A DNA stretch of 64,000 bases from Alteromonas macleodii. Its GTDB lineage: Bacteria; Pseudomonadota; Gammaproteobacteria; Enterobacterales; Alteromonadaceae. The notes under the pieces were generated by a model. That model was not told the origin of the DNA, did no database searches, and worked only from the letters and a program-made list of their open reading frames with translations. The stretch covers positions 4,355,902 to 4,419,901 of the forward strand of contig NZ_LR812090.1 of NCBI RefSeq assembly GCF_903772925.1, read 5' to 3'. This document shows, one piece after another, positions 19,093 to 28,085 of the stretch. How positions within the stretch are numbered: position 1 is the stretch's first letter; each line of letters opens with the position of its first letter. Made by a program: the position numbers and the translations under genes.

Positions 19093-20463
19093 ATGAACAT
19101 ATCAATTGTACAAGCAATGATAGATGCAATAGACAAACCCGCTATTTTCATCAATCAAAACTATATTATTGAGGCGGTTAATGCGCCTTACAGAGACACG
19201 TACCCCGTTAATATTAAGTTAGGCTATAGCACCTGCTATCAGGTATCTCATCGCAACAACAAACCCTGTGATCAATGCGGCGAGCAGTGTCCCATGCAGC
19301 AAAGTAAGACGACTGGACGAGCGGCGAGCGTGGTACATATTCACTCCACCAGCGAAGGTCAAAGTTATTGCGATATTTTGATGCGTCCAATATTCGATGG
19401 GAATGGCGATTTATTAGGTTATTTAGAGATTTTAGATAAGCTTGCATTTGCATCTAATCGCCCTGCAGCAGGCAAAATGATTGGCGAGTCTGAAGCATTT
19501 AAAACTATGCTTAATAAAATAAATCGCGCTGCAAATTCAGATATAGCCGTATTGCTGCACGGAGAAACTGGCACAGGTAAAGAGTTGGTCTCGCAAGCAT
19601 TGCACTCTAGCAGTAGTCGTGCAGACAAGCCTTTTGTCGTAATTGAATGCACTGGACTGTCTGACTCTTTGCTTGAAAGTGAGTTATTCGGCTATGAAAA
19701 AGGTGCCTTCACTGGCGCTACTTCAAACAAAAAAGGGCTAGTAGAAGCGGCGGAAGGCGGCACCCTATTTTTTGATGAAGTAGGTGATATCCCCCTTGCC
19801 ATGCAGGTTAAATTACTAAGATTGTTTGAAACCCAAACCTATCGCCCCGTGGGTAGTGTAGTCTCCAAGAAAGCTAACTTCCGCTTGGTTTGCGCATCGC
19901 ATAAGAATTTAAAGAAAATGGTAGAAAGAGGCGAGTTTAGACGCGATCTTTATTACCGAATTGCGGGCTTTCCTATTAGCCTTCCGTCTTTGCGAGAAAG
20001 ACAGTCAGATATTGCGCTTATCGCAACGCACTTTTTAGCGCAGTCGCAAGAGAAAAAGCGTTTCAGCAAAAAAACACTAGAGAAATTGAGTAGCTATACT
20101 TTTCCGGGCAATATTCGCGAGTTACGTAATATCGTGGAGCAAGCCATATTACTTGCCGATGAGACCGTAATATACGAGTCAGACTTACCTGACCTTGACG
20201 ATGACTTTACAGGCGAAGACCTAAACCCAGTGGCGAATAGTAATGGTAAATACGTTCGAAAAGCGGATGTTAAGGGATTGGTAAACCCTGAGAATAAAAT
20301 TATGACCCTAGAAGAAGCCGAGCACGCTTATCTTGCTGAGGTTTATGATACTTTCAAAGGCGATATAAACCAGCTTGCGGACCAGTTGGGCGTGAGTACA
20401 CGTACCCTTTATCGAAAATTAAATAAAGCCGGTATCAAAGCTGGTATTAACGAACACAATTAA
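19093..20463 (+). CDS. Sigma-54-dependent transcriptional activator with Cys-rich PAS domain
   Basis: A 456-residue enhancer-binding protein. Residues 1-115 form a PAS-like sensor with four clustered cysteines (48, 59, 62, 66), a possible metal, Fe-S or redox site. The AAA+ domain follows with Walker A Gly-Glu-Thr-Gly-Thr-Gly-Lys-Glu (157-164) and the sigma-54 contact loop Gly-Ala-Phe-Thr-Gly-Ala (204-209). A Fis-type helix-turn-helix occupies about 420-450. It is divergent from the DUF3365 gene and next to cydA, both of which have -24/-12 candidates, so it is the probable activator of both. No receiver domain is present, so the signal is probably sensed directly. Confidence 0.93.
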   Translation: MNISIVQAMIDAIDKPAIFINQNYIIEAVNAPYRDTYPVNIKLGYSTCYQVSHRNNKPCDQCGEQCPMQQSKTTGRAASVVHIHSTSEGQSYCDILMRPIFDGNGDLLGYLEILDKLAFASNRPAAGKMIGESEAFKTMLNKINRAANSDIAVLLHGETGTGKELVSQALHSSSSRADKPFVVIECTGLSDSLLESELFGYEKGAFTGATSNKKGLVEAAEGGTLFFDEVGDIPLAMQVKLLRLFETQTYRPVGSVVSKKANFRLVCASHKNLKKMVERGEFRRDLYYRIAGFPISLPSLRERQSDIALIATHFLAQSQEKKRFSKKTLEKLSSYTFPGNIRELRNIVEQAILLADETVIYESDLPDLDDDFTGEDLNPVANSNGKYVRKADVKGLVNPENKIMTLEEAEHAYLAEVYDTFKGDINQLADQLGVSTRTLYRKLNKAGIKAGINEHN

Positions 20464-20525
20464 TCAGTGGAAATAAACTGTCGTCACAGGCTATGATAAA
20501 AGTGCGCAATTTAAAAAGATAAAAA

Positions 20526-20936
20526 ATGTCGATTAAACGTCTGATAGCCTTAACACTTTGCCTGTGTATGCTTTTGCAAAATGCATTAGCACTCGGCCTT
20601 TCTTCGCAAACTATGCAGCATGCGCGTGGGTTGGTGGGTGACGACATCGAGCTTATCTGTACAGGCAAGACCATGCGCTACATATCGCTTAGTGCCACAG
20701 AACTTGAAGGTGAATTTGTATTTATAAGCCCCGAGTTGCTAAAAGCGCCTGTCGAGCATGTAGATTGCACCAACGGTACACTCTCAGACCTTCCACCTAT
20801 CGATAATGTACCAGTAGATTCAATGGCGGTGCTATCCCTAGTGCGCTATCGCGCCTTAGTATCTCGCCTTGCAGCAGCGCCCTACACATCATTTGCGTTT
20901 GCCGCCCCACTTGGCCGCGCTCCACCAATTGCATAA
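20526..20936 (+). CDS. Small secreted protein, DUF2946-like, upstream of a TonB receptor
   Basis: A 136-residue protein with an N-terminal hydrophobic signal segment (residues about 5-23), two later cysteines (about 46 and 80) and a C-terminal Arg-Ala-Pro-Pro. The arrangement resembles the DUF2946 family often found beside copper-type TonB receptors. It lies 71 bases before the receptor gene. Function is unknown. A metal-related role is inferred only from layout and cysteines. Confidence 0.6.
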   Translation: MSIKRLIALTLCLCMLLQNALALGLSSQTMQHARGLVGDDIELICTGKTMRYISLSATELEGEFVFISPELLKAPVEHVDCTNGTLSDLPPIDNVPVDSMAVLSLVRYRALVSRLAAAPYTSFAFAAPLGRAPPIA

Positions 20937-21007
20937 CAAAACCTAATAACACACTTAACGCGCATGGTTTAACCGTGCACATAGTTCGTTTATTTAATGG
21001 AATTGTT

Positions 21008-23125
21008 ATGAAGTATTCTTTACTGGCATTCGCTGTTTCAGCTGCCTGCACATCTGCACACGTTTATGCAAACACATCCGAGTTAATTGACAGCGCTTCA
21101 ACAGAAGTGATTACCGTTATTGGTTCTTCGCTTAATGATAATACAGTAGAAATTGAGCGAGAAACGGTGACCGCCGCAACCAATATAGACGCTGATTTTG
21201 GCGATCAGTTAGCGCAACTGCCTGGCGTATCGGTTTCCCGAAACGGCCCGGTTACAGGTCTTATTCAATACCGAGGGCTTTTCGGTGATAGGGTTGGCGT
21301 ATCTATAGACGGTGTAGATATAGCAGGTGCAGGGCCTAACTCTATGGACTCGCCATTATCCCACGTACTGCCAGAACCAGGGCTTACCGCCACTTTGTAT
21401 CGCGGTATCGTGCCGGTGAGTGCTGGGGTGCAAACGCTAGGTGGTAAGTTGCGAATTAACGCCGATGCGGCATCTCTTTTTGCTTTAGGAAGCGGTATTA
21501 CTGGCAGTGTAAATGCCAGTTTAATTGGCCCAGGTAGCGGACAACAATACCAGGGCAATGTGCTTTACAAAACCGACCAAGCCTTCGTTAGCGGCGCGTT
21601 CATGCATCAGCAGCGTGATGAGCGAGAATCGGGCAATAACGCGGTTATACCTAACAGCCACTACCAAAGAAATGGCGGCAAATTTAGACTTGGCTATGAA
21701 TGGGGAAAACACCAATTCGATGCTAGCTATCAACAGCTCAATACAAATGAAAGCGGCACACCAGCGCTCGCCATGGATATAGGTTTTATTGATGCAGCGT
21801 GGTACCGACTAGGTTATCGCTACAACGCCGGCGAAGCAGAGTACTTTGCTATAAATTGGTTTGGCAACAGTAACCAACATGCTATGGATAACTTTTCCCA
21901 GCGCATGGTGATGTCTGAGAGCATGGCAAGAGAAAACAATGCAGACGCTATCGCCCAGGGCTTGGATGCCAAGTACGTAATGCCGTTAGATAGTGGCGAG
22001 CTTGAATTGGGCGCTTATCTACACCACAGTAGAAATAACTCTGTTATTACTAACCCAAATAACGGTATGTTCTTTGTAGATAACTTTACTAATGTACAAA
22101 GAGATACCGCGAGTATTTATGCCCAATGGACAGTAAGCAAAGAAGATTATTCGTCTACGCTTGGTGCGCGATACACCCGCGTTAATATGGAGGCCGGAGA
22201 AGCGGGTTCTAACATGGTGATGATGAACCCTGCAGTTGCTACGTTAGTCAGTAATTTTAATACCGCTGAGCGTGACGAAAACTACAACATGTTAGATATA
22301 GCCGCTACCACCCGATACCATGCAAGCGACTCCCTTGATATCGTGCTTGGCATTTCTCAGAAAAATCGCGCCCCTACCTATTTCGAACGTTATACCTGGC
22401 TACCACTTGGCATCTCGGGCGGTATGGCTGACGGCTTTAACTACATAGGCAACCTTGATTTAGACAATGAAACCGCGCGCAAATTAGATATGGGTGTGGA
22501 TTACACCTATAAAAATTGGACTTTCTCGCCCCGCTTTTTCTATCAAGATATAGAGGATTACATCACCGGCTCACCCAGTACGAATACCGCGGCGAACATG
22601 GTATCTACCATGATGGCTGGTACAACGCCATTTCAGTGGACGAATACCGACGCTGTTATTAGAGGTGCGGATATGACGGTGCAAGGACAGCTTAGTGAAA
22701 ACCTAAGCTTGCGAGCAGTAGCAAGCATTCAGCATGGTAACCGTGATGACATTGATGATGCTTTGTTCCGCATTGCGCCAGAGCAGTTAACCACAACCGT
22801 TCAATGGAATACTCAGGTATTTGACGCGCCGCTTCAGATGCAGCTTACATCTGAGTTAGCAGGTGCACAAAACCATATCTCGGCACTGCAAAGTGAAGCC
22901 CCCACAGCAGGCTATGGTTTGCTTCATATCTCAGGGCTTTTAACGCTTTTTGAAAATGCTCAGTCGAACCTTCAGGTTACGGCAACTATTCATAACCTGT
23001 TCGACAAACAGTACGCAGCTCATACAGCGGGCATCAACCGTGTAATGAATGCCGATCTGGGAGTAGGTGAGCGCGTGCCTGGTGCTGGAAGGGAGTGGCA
23101 TCTGTCACTAAATTATCAGTTTTAA
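21008..23125 (+). CDS. TonB-dependent receptor, putative copper type (OprC/NosA-like)
   Basis: A 705-residue outer-membrane receptor. The ATG at 21008 gives a clean signal peptide ending Val-Tyr-Ala, and an in-frame codon at 20975 would add 11 residues before it. The plug domain covers roughly residues 35-165, including Ala-Gly-Pro-Asn-Ser-Met-Asp-Ser-Pro, close to a motif of OprC-type copper receptors. The extracellular parts are rich in Met and Asn, and the protein ends in Asn-Tyr-Gln-Phe. Together with the DUF2946-like neighbour this suggests copper or a copper chelate as ligand, which is inference. Confidence 0.85.
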   Translation: MKYSLLAFAVSAACTSAHVYANTSELIDSASTEVITVIGSSLNDNTVEIERETVTAATNIDADFGDQLAQLPGVSVSRNGPVTGLIQYRGLFGDRVGVSIDGVDIAGAGPNSMDSPLSHVLPEPGLTATLYRGIVPVSAGVQTLGGKLRINADAASLFALGSGITGSVNASLIGPGSGQQYQGNVLYKTDQAFVSGAFMHQQRDERESGNNAVIPNSHYQRNGGKFRLGYEWGKHQFDASYQQLNTNESGTPALAMDIGFIDAAWYRLGYRYNAGEAEYFAINWFGNSNQHAMDNFSQRMVMSESMARENNADAIAQGLDAKYVMPLDSGELELGAYLHHSRNNSVITNPNNGMFFVDNFTNVQRDTASIYAQWTVSKEDYSSTLGARYTRVNMEAGEAGSNMVMMNPAVATLVSNFNTAERDENYNMLDIAATTRYHASDSLDIVLGISQKNRAPTYFERYTWLPLGISGGMADGFNYIGNLDLDNETARKLDMGVDYTYKNWTFSPRFFYQDIEDYITGSPSTNTAANMVSTMMAGTTPFQWTNTDAVIRGADMTVQGQLSENLSLRAVASIQHGNRDDIDDALFRIAPEQLTTTVQWNTQVFDAPLQMQLTSELAGAQNHISALQSEAPTAGYGLLHISGLLTLFENAQSNLQVTATIHNLFDKQYAAHTAGINRVMNADLGVGERVPGAGREWHLSLNYQF

Positions 23126-23169
23126 GTAGCTAAAAAATAGAGGAAAAAATCAGGTATAAAAACATTATG

Positions 23170-23195
23170 AGCTTAAGAAGTTAACTTCTTAAGCT
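23170..23195. other. 26-bp perfect palindrome between convergent genes
   Basis: AGCTTAAGAAGTT followed by its exact reverse complement. It sits between the ends of the receptor (+) and the TauE-type permease (-). It may act as a bidirectional AT-rich terminator, although no long T-run follows. Confidence 0.6.
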
Positions 23196-23205
23196 TATAT
23201 GTTTA

Positions 23206-23976
23206 TTAAATCACACTTCCTGTGGCCTGCCATAGCAGGCGAAGAGCTAACAGCGTTACCACAACTTTGAACGCCAGCATAAATTTTTCCGCTGGGATAC
23301 GCCTTAATACCTTCAAGCCGAAAAACGTGCCGAGCGCACCACTGGCAATCATAATCATGATAAGTCCCGCCCACTGTGCAAATGAAAACCCTACAAAGGT
23401 AAACACAAAAGCTTTAAGGCCGTGCTGGAGTGTCATACAGCTGGCAAATGTGCCGGTTATCTGCATTTTGCTGTAATTATTTCGGTGTACAAACGCCGCC
23501 ACCAAAGGCCCCGTGGCACCTACAAACATTGAAACTAAGGTGGTCACCAACCCCGCTAACGTTCTACCCGCGGGCTTCATTTCTTGAGCCTTGGGTTTAC
23601 TCCCCCACACTAAGAATAAAATAAATGCGGCAACCGCAAATTGAATTATTACCAGCGGCAGCTGAACCACAATAAAAGAGGCTAAAAAAGCGCCAACGAT
23701 TGCGCCTAAAGAAAAATACTTCAGCATACGCCAGTCGATATGCTTTGCCGTCATCAGGGCACGGTTGCCGTTTGAACCAAGCTGTACCAGGCCGTGAACC
23801 GGGATCAGCGCACTAACCGGCATAGTACCGGCCATTACCGCCAGTAGTAGCACCCCGCCACCTATACCTAAAGTTGCTGTCATCATAGACGTGAAAAACG
23901 AGGTAATAATCAGTAACACTGAAGATGACATCGACAATGTATCGTTGGCCGTTAACCAGCTAAAAAGTAACTCCAA
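23206..23976 (-). CDS. TauE/SafE-family permease
   Basis: A 256-residue membrane protein of the TauE/SafE (TSUP) family, with about eight hydrophobic segments in two related halves. The Gly-Ile-Gly-Gly-Gly-Val-Leu-Leu motif near residues 37-44 is typical. Relatives export sulfite, sulfoacetate or other organosulfur anions, but the substrate is not predictable here. It is convergent with the TonB receptor and apparently a single-gene unit. Confidence 0.85.
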   Translation of the reverse strand: MELLFSWLTANDTLSMSSSVLLIITSFFTSMMTATLGIGGGVLLLAVMAGTMPVSALIPVHGLVQLGSNGNRALMTAKHIDWRMLKYFSLGAIVGAFLASFIVVQLPLVIIQFAVAAFILFLVWGSKPKAQEMKPAGRTLAGLVTTLVSMFVGATGPLVAAFVHRNNYSKMQITGTFASCMTLQHGLKAFVFTFVGFSFAQWAGLIMIMIASGALGTFFGLKVLRRIPAEKFMLAFKVVVTLLALRLLWQATGSVI

Positions 23977-24093
23977 GAATCAAACTCCACCTTAATTTGG
24001 GACATTGTTTGCGTAGCGTTAGTGATCACAACACCATACAACATCGTTTAATTATCATACAGAGGTTACTCGTATCGCGTTAGGTTATTTATC

Positions 24094-24270
24094 ATGCCTT
24101 CTATTAGTTATTTAAACAAAGCTCTTCAAATATTAAGTAACAGAGATAGTACAAAAGATGCCAAGCTTGTTGCCAGGCAACTTCTCCATAACAGTGGCTT
24201 TACTGATGAAGACATCTATGATTGTTTAAAGCAGGGTTCGATTATTCGCATTACCATATTTGAAGCCTAG
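24094..24270 (+). CDS. Small hypothetical protein (58 aa)
   Basis: An open frame of 58 codons with a plausible soluble, helical composition (acidic and basic residues evenly spread, one Cys). The ribosome binding site is weak (a TAGGTT about 8 bases upstream). I recognise no family. It could be a small regulatory protein or a chance frame. Confidence 0.4.
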   Translation: MPSISYLNKALQILSNRDSTKDAKLVARQLLHNSGFTDEDIYDCLKQGSIIRITIFEA

Positions 24271-24417
24271 GGTAGCGTTACACCTAGCGTTCACCGCTTG
24301 CCCACACGTCAGCAGGGGTCTAATTTCTACACCTAAAAAACCCGTTGACTTTCTTCATTGTGCGAAGGATACTCGGGTCATTAAATACTCACTAGCAGCA
24401 CACTGTTTTTAAACATT

Positions 24418-24507
24418 ATGCCTAAAAACACGAATACATATACTGCTTACTCAGCGTCTGCGCTGATTATTATTCTCGCTATTCTAAGGAATGGGCGGGT
24501 TAGCTAG
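24418..24507 (+). CDS. Possible 29-codon leader peptide
   Basis: A short frame containing the hydrophobic stretch Leu-Ile-Ile-Ile-Leu-Ala-Ile-Leu, whose end overlaps an element that can pair with the downstream terminator. No good ribosome binding site is visible. It is listed because of the attenuator-like arrangement. Confidence 0.22.
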   Translation: MPKNTNTYTAYSASALIIILAILRNGRVS

Positions 24508-24526
24508 TGCGTAAATAGAATTCACT

Positions 24527-24552
24527 AAACCCGCCGCAAAGGCGGGTTTTTT
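24527..24552 (+). terminator. Rho-independent terminator with a competing upstream pairing
   Basis: A 9-bp stem (24527-24535 with 24541-24549) and 5-base loop is followed by a T-run. An upstream copy of GGCGGGTT at 24494-24501 can pair with the same left arm, so two mutually exclusive structures are possible. This accounts for most of the gap 24271-24591. Confidence 0.75.
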
Positions 24553-24591
24553 ATTGGCTCGTCTTGCGGTAAAAATAACGGAACGACAGCC

Positions 24592-25014
24592 ATGAACAAT
24601 CCAATATCTCACGTGTTACAACAGTTGCATGACGCAGTAAACCGCGGCGATCAAGACGCCTTATCCCAATGTTATGCTAGCGATGCAACAGTGGTCGCGA
24701 CCCCTATGTCCAGCTCAACGCAAAACCAAGCCGCTGAAGAACATGCCACGCAGCGAGACTGCGTTGATGCCCTGCTTAAATTTCAAAAGAAATTCATGCC
24801 CGATCATTTTGTTACAACCGGAGATGAACGGGTTATACAAGCCGGTGACGTAGCGCTAGTCGTCGCTAAGCTTTACCTTGTTCCTAAAGCAACACCCAAC
24901 GCCCTACCCTGCGAGGGTAAGCGCGCCGTTTACGTTCTGCAAAGGGATGCAAGTGGTGAATGGCGCTGTGTCATCGATAACTTCTTCGGTACTGATTTGT
25001 TAGATTTTGCGTGA
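24592..25014 (+). CDS. NTF2-like (SnoaL/DUF4440 type) protein
   Basis: A 140-residue soluble protein with the NTF2-like fold pattern. An N-terminal helix pair (about 5-25) is followed by Tyr-Ala-Ser-Asp-Ala-Thr-Val-Val, then a beta-sheet ending in Trp-Arg-Cys-Val-Ile-Asp-Asn-Phe-Phe-Gly. Members bind or isomerise small ligands or act as partner domains, and no catalytic residues can be assigned. It lies just after a terminator and 144 bases before the secreted hydrolase cluster, so it may be separately transcribed. Confidence 0.75.
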   Translation: MNNPISHVLQQLHDAVNRGDQDALSQCYASDATVVATPMSSSTQNQAAEEHATQRDCVDALLKFQKKFMPDHFVTTGDERVIQAGDVALVVAKLYLVPKATPNALPCEGKRAVYVLQRDASGEWRCVIDNFFGTDLLDFA

Positions 25015-25158
25015 TTCTCTCAAATCTAGGCATTTAATTCTAAAAAATAGAATATCTTGATGAATTTTTACGCATTTTAAATTTATAAAAACGAACATAA
25101 GATTTATCTCGAGGTTTACAAAGTACTCACAACAAACTTAATCCAAGAGGAAATCACG

Positions 25159-25869
25159 ATGTTCAATATTAAAAAATCAATGGCAGCACTTGTTACTGGC
25201 TTAACCTTTCTTGTTCCTTCTGTGCAAGCGGGAGAGCCAGCCAAGAGCCTTCTGACACCCGACAACCACACGGTCATTCTTATCGACCACCAGCCTCAAA
25301 TGGCGTTTGCAACACGCTCACATTCAATCGAAGATGTGCGCAACAACGTTACAGGTCTAGCAAAATCTGCAAAGGCATTTAATGTACCCACCATTTTGAC
25401 AACCGTAGCTGAAAAGTCATTCAGCGGCCCGCTTTTCCCGGAATTAAAAGCAGTATTCCCCGACCAAACACCTATTGACCGCACAACGATGAACACCTGG
25501 GAAGATAAGCGAGTCACCGACAAGGTTAAGAAATTTAAAAAGAACAAAATTGTTATTGCAGCGCTTTGGACAGAAGTTTGCGGTGTAGGGCCAGTGCTGT
25601 CTGCCATTGAAGAAGGCTATGACGTATATTTTGTAACCGATGCGTCTGGCGGTGTATCTAAAGAAGCTCACGACATGGCGGTTCAGCGTATGATTCAGGC
25701 AGGTGCTCAACCCATTACTTGGTTGCAGTACCTTCTAGAACTTCAACGTGATTGGGCTCGCACTGAAAGCTATGTGGACGTGACAAACATCGCAAAAGAA
25801 CATGCTGGGGGATACGGTTTAGGCCTTATTTACGCAACCGAAATGTTTAACGCCAAAGAAGGCCAGTAG
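25159..25869 (+). CDS. Secreted isochorismatase-family hydrolase (YcaC-like)
   Basis: A 236-residue cysteine hydrolase of the isochorismatase superfamily with a signal peptide (cleavage after Val-Gln-Ala, about residue 24), so probably periplasmic, which is unusual for the superfamily. The expected catalytic Asp is in Leu-Ile-Asp-His-Gln (Asp43) and the nucleophile in Trp-Thr-Glu-Val-Cys-Gly (Cys141). The closest pattern is the YcaC-like group of uncertain substrate. It has an AAGAGGAAA ribosome site and heads the hydrolase / cytochrome / amidohydrolase / pirin group. Confidence 0.85.
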   Translation: MFNIKKSMAALVTGLTFLVPSVQAGEPAKSLLTPDNHTVILIDHQPQMAFATRSHSIEDVRNNVTGLAKSAKAFNVPTILTTVAEKSFSGPLFPELKAVFPDQTPIDRTTMNTWEDKRVTDKVKKFKKNKIVIAALWTEVCGVGPVLSAIEEGYDVYFVTDASGGVSKEAHDMAVQRMIQAGAQPITWLQYLLELQRDWARTESYVDVTNIAKEHAGGYGLGLIYATEMFNAKEGQ

Positions 25870-25877
25870 CCTTTGAT

Positions 25878-25902
25878 GCGACAGGTCACCGTGACCTGTC
25901 GC
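25878..25902. other. 25-bp palindrome between the hydrolase and cytochrome genes
   Basis: Twelve-base arms GCGACAGGTCAC / GTGACCTGTCGC around a single central C. No T-run follows. It could be an RNA hairpin that tunes downstream expression or a dimeric operator. Confidence 0.55.
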
Positions 25903-25933
25903 ACTTGTATCGTTACTGCACGAGGAGTTTAAC

Positions 25934-26302
25934 ATGAGAGCTTTGCACCCACTTGTAGCACTATTGACCGCGCTTCAAATCGCAACACTTTCTTTCAGCG
26001 TTAGCGCTAATACCGATAGCGCGCAATACGAAAAAGGCCAAACACTTTCACAATACTGTATGGGGTGTCACGGTGAAACAGGCATTGCCAACATTGAAAG
26101 TAACCCTAATTTGGCAGGTCAAAACAAACCGTACCTAGTTTATGCACTTAAAGCTTATCGCGACGGCATCAGGAAAGGCGGTATGGCCAGCATCATGCGC
26201 CCCAATGCATCAGGGCTTAGCGATGACGATATTGACGCCCTAGCCACTTATTTTGCAGCCCAGTCAGGTAAACAAACCACTAGCCAAAGCAGCAATAACT
26301 AG
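25934..26302 (+). CDS. Small soluble cytochrome c
   Basis: A 122-residue periplasmic class I cytochrome c. It has a signal peptide ending Val-Ser-Ala (about residue 25), one heme motif Cys-Met-Gly-Cys-His (42-46) and a probable distal Met in the Gly-Gly-Met-Ala-Ser-Ile-Met segment near 83-89. It resembles c553/c5-type electron carriers. The gene is preceded by GAGGAG and ends ten bases before the amidohydrolase gene. It may accept electrons from, or accompany, a periplasmic oxidation carried out by this cluster. Confidence 0.88.
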   Translation: MRALHPLVALLTALQIATLSFSVSANTDSAQYEKGQTLSQYCMGCHGETGIANIESNPNLAGQNKPYLVYALKAYRDGIRKGGMASIMRPNASGLSDDDIDALATYFAAQSGKQTTSQSSNN

Positions 26303-26312
26303 GAGCTATCCC

Positions 26313-28073
26313 ATGAATTTATTATTGTCACGTTTTTCGATTGTTGCTCTATTGTTTGGCGCTAGCCAGGCAATGGCTGCCCCAGATCTGGTCGTTGTAA
26401 ATGCAAAAATCACAAATTCGAGCGGCCAAACCTATACGGCTCTTAGCGTAGAAAACGGTAAATTTAGCGCCTTTTCGCAAGATGCCCAACAGCTGCTAGC
26501 AGACGCAGATAGTGCCACTCAAGTAATCGATGCAAAAGGACAGCGGCTCATTCCAGGTATTAATGACTCGCATATGCACGTAACGCGTGGAGGACGTTTT
26601 TATAATTTAGAAACTCGCTGGGAAGGTATTACAAGCTTGAAAGAAGGCTTAGCCATGCTAGAAGCACAAGCCAAACGCACGCCCAAGGGTCAATGGGTAA
26701 GAGTCATTGGAGGTTTTAGCCCTTATCAATTTGAAGAGAAGCGCTTACCTACACCACAAGAGCTTACCGACATCGCGCCAAACACACCGGTATTTGTGCT
26801 TCATCTTTACTCAGGTGGTGTGCTCAATAAAAAAGGCCTTGAAGCACTGGGAATAGACAAAGACACCCAAGCGCCAAAGGGAAGCGTGATAGAGCGAGAT
26901 GCTAACGGCAACCCCACAGGTGTTTTGCTCGCTCAACCCAACCCAATGATTTTATATAAGACCATTGCCGCGCTGCCTCAACTAAGCGCAAATGAACAGT
27001 TAAATTCCAGTCGACAGTTTTATCGCAAACTACTTAGCCTAGGCGTAACCAGTGTAGTAGACGCAGGCGGCGGTGGCCATACTTTTCCTGAAGATTATGC
27101 GGCTAGTGAAACCCTTGCCAAACTCGGCGAGCTACCGATACGGGTTTCCAATTACTTGTTTCCGCAAGTTCCCAGTAAAGAAATGGTGAGTTTTGCTACA
27201 TGGATGAGCAAGTACGAAGCGAATCAAAATCATCATATACATTTAGACAATGGTTATGTGATTGAAGGGGGCGGCGAGCTGCTTACTTATAAAGCGTCAG
27301 ACTATGAAAACTTTCGTGCGCCACGCCCTGAACTTCCAGGTGAAGCCGAAGATGCGCTGGAAGAGGTTATTCGTCTGCACCTTTTACAGCAGTGGCCTTT
27401 TAGACTCCATGCCACTTATGATCAATCTATAACACGTATTTTAAACGTACTTGAACATATTCACTCAACACAGCCCGTTGATAGTGTGCGCTGGATTATT
27501 GACCACGCCGAGACGGTGTCTGATGAAAATCTCTCGCGCATTAAAGCGTTAGGTGGCGCGATTGCGGTACAAGGTCGTATGGCCTTTGCTGGTGAGGATT
27601 TCGTTGAGCGATATGGCGCCGAGCAAGCCAAGCGCACGCCCCCTATAAAGCAAATGCTTAGTGCTGGTATCACAGTGGGCTTAGGCACAGACGGTACCCG
27701 CGTTTCAAGTTTTAATCCATGGGCAACCTATTACTGGGCAGTGAGCGGAAAAACCGTGGGTGGTTTTGATTTAGGTACAGAGCATTTAGACAGACTGACA
27801 GCCCTTAAGCTATTTACTCAAGGCAGTGCTGCACTATCTGGAGAAGAAAACGTTAAGGGTAGATTGCGACCTAGCTTTTACGCTGACTTTGCTATTCTTA
27901 ACCAGGATATCTTAACAGTAAGTGAAAAGGCATTGCTAAACACACAAGCACAGTTAACTGTCGTAGACGGCAACGTCGTTTTTGCCGATAGACAGCAGTA
28001 CCCAGAATTCGCAACACCAATAGAAACAGCCGAGCCCGCGTGGTCACCGGTTAACTTCTCCCAACAACGTTAA
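26313..28073 (+). CDS. Secreted amidohydrolase, YtcJ-like (Amidohydro_3)
   Basis: A 586-residue metal-dependent hydrolase. I use the ATG at 26313 because AGGAG lies eight bases upstream and the product begins with a signal peptide (cleavage near Ala-Met-Ala-Ala). Metal-binding motifs are Asp-Ser-His-Met-His near residue 70, a later His-Ala-Thr and Asp-His-Ala-Glu, and Leu-Gly-Thr-Asp-Gly-Thr near 454, as in YtcJ-type enzymes. Substrate unknown. It is the central enzyme of a cluster whose other members are also exported or stress-linked. Confidence 0.88.
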   Translation: MNLLLSRFSIVALLFGASQAMAAPDLVVVNAKITNSSGQTYTALSVENGKFSAFSQDAQQLLADADSATQVIDAKGQRLIPGINDSHMHVTRGGRFYNLETRWEGITSLKEGLAMLEAQAKRTPKGQWVRVIGGFSPYQFEEKRLPTPQELTDIAPNTPVFVLHLYSGGVLNKKGLEALGIDKDTQAPKGSVIERDANGNPTGVLLAQPNPMILYKTIAALPQLSANEQLNSSRQFYRKLLSLGVTSVVDAGGGGHTFPEDYAASETLAKLGELPIRVSNYLFPQVPSKEMVSFATWMSKYEANQNHHIHLDNGYVIEGGGELLTYKASDYENFRAPRPELPGEAEDALEEVIRLHLLQQWPFRLHATYDQSITRILNVLEHIHSTQPVDSVRWIIDHAETVSDENLSRIKALGGAIAVQGRMAFAGEDFVERYGAEQAKRTPPIKQMLSAGITVGLGTDGTRVSSFNPWATYYWAVSGKTVGGFDLGTEHLDRLTALKLFTQGSAALSGEENVKGRLRPSFYADFAILNQDILTVSEKALLNTQAQLTVVDGNVVFADRQQYPEFATPIETAEPAWSPVNFSQQR

Positions 28074-28085
28074 TTGAGAAAGATC

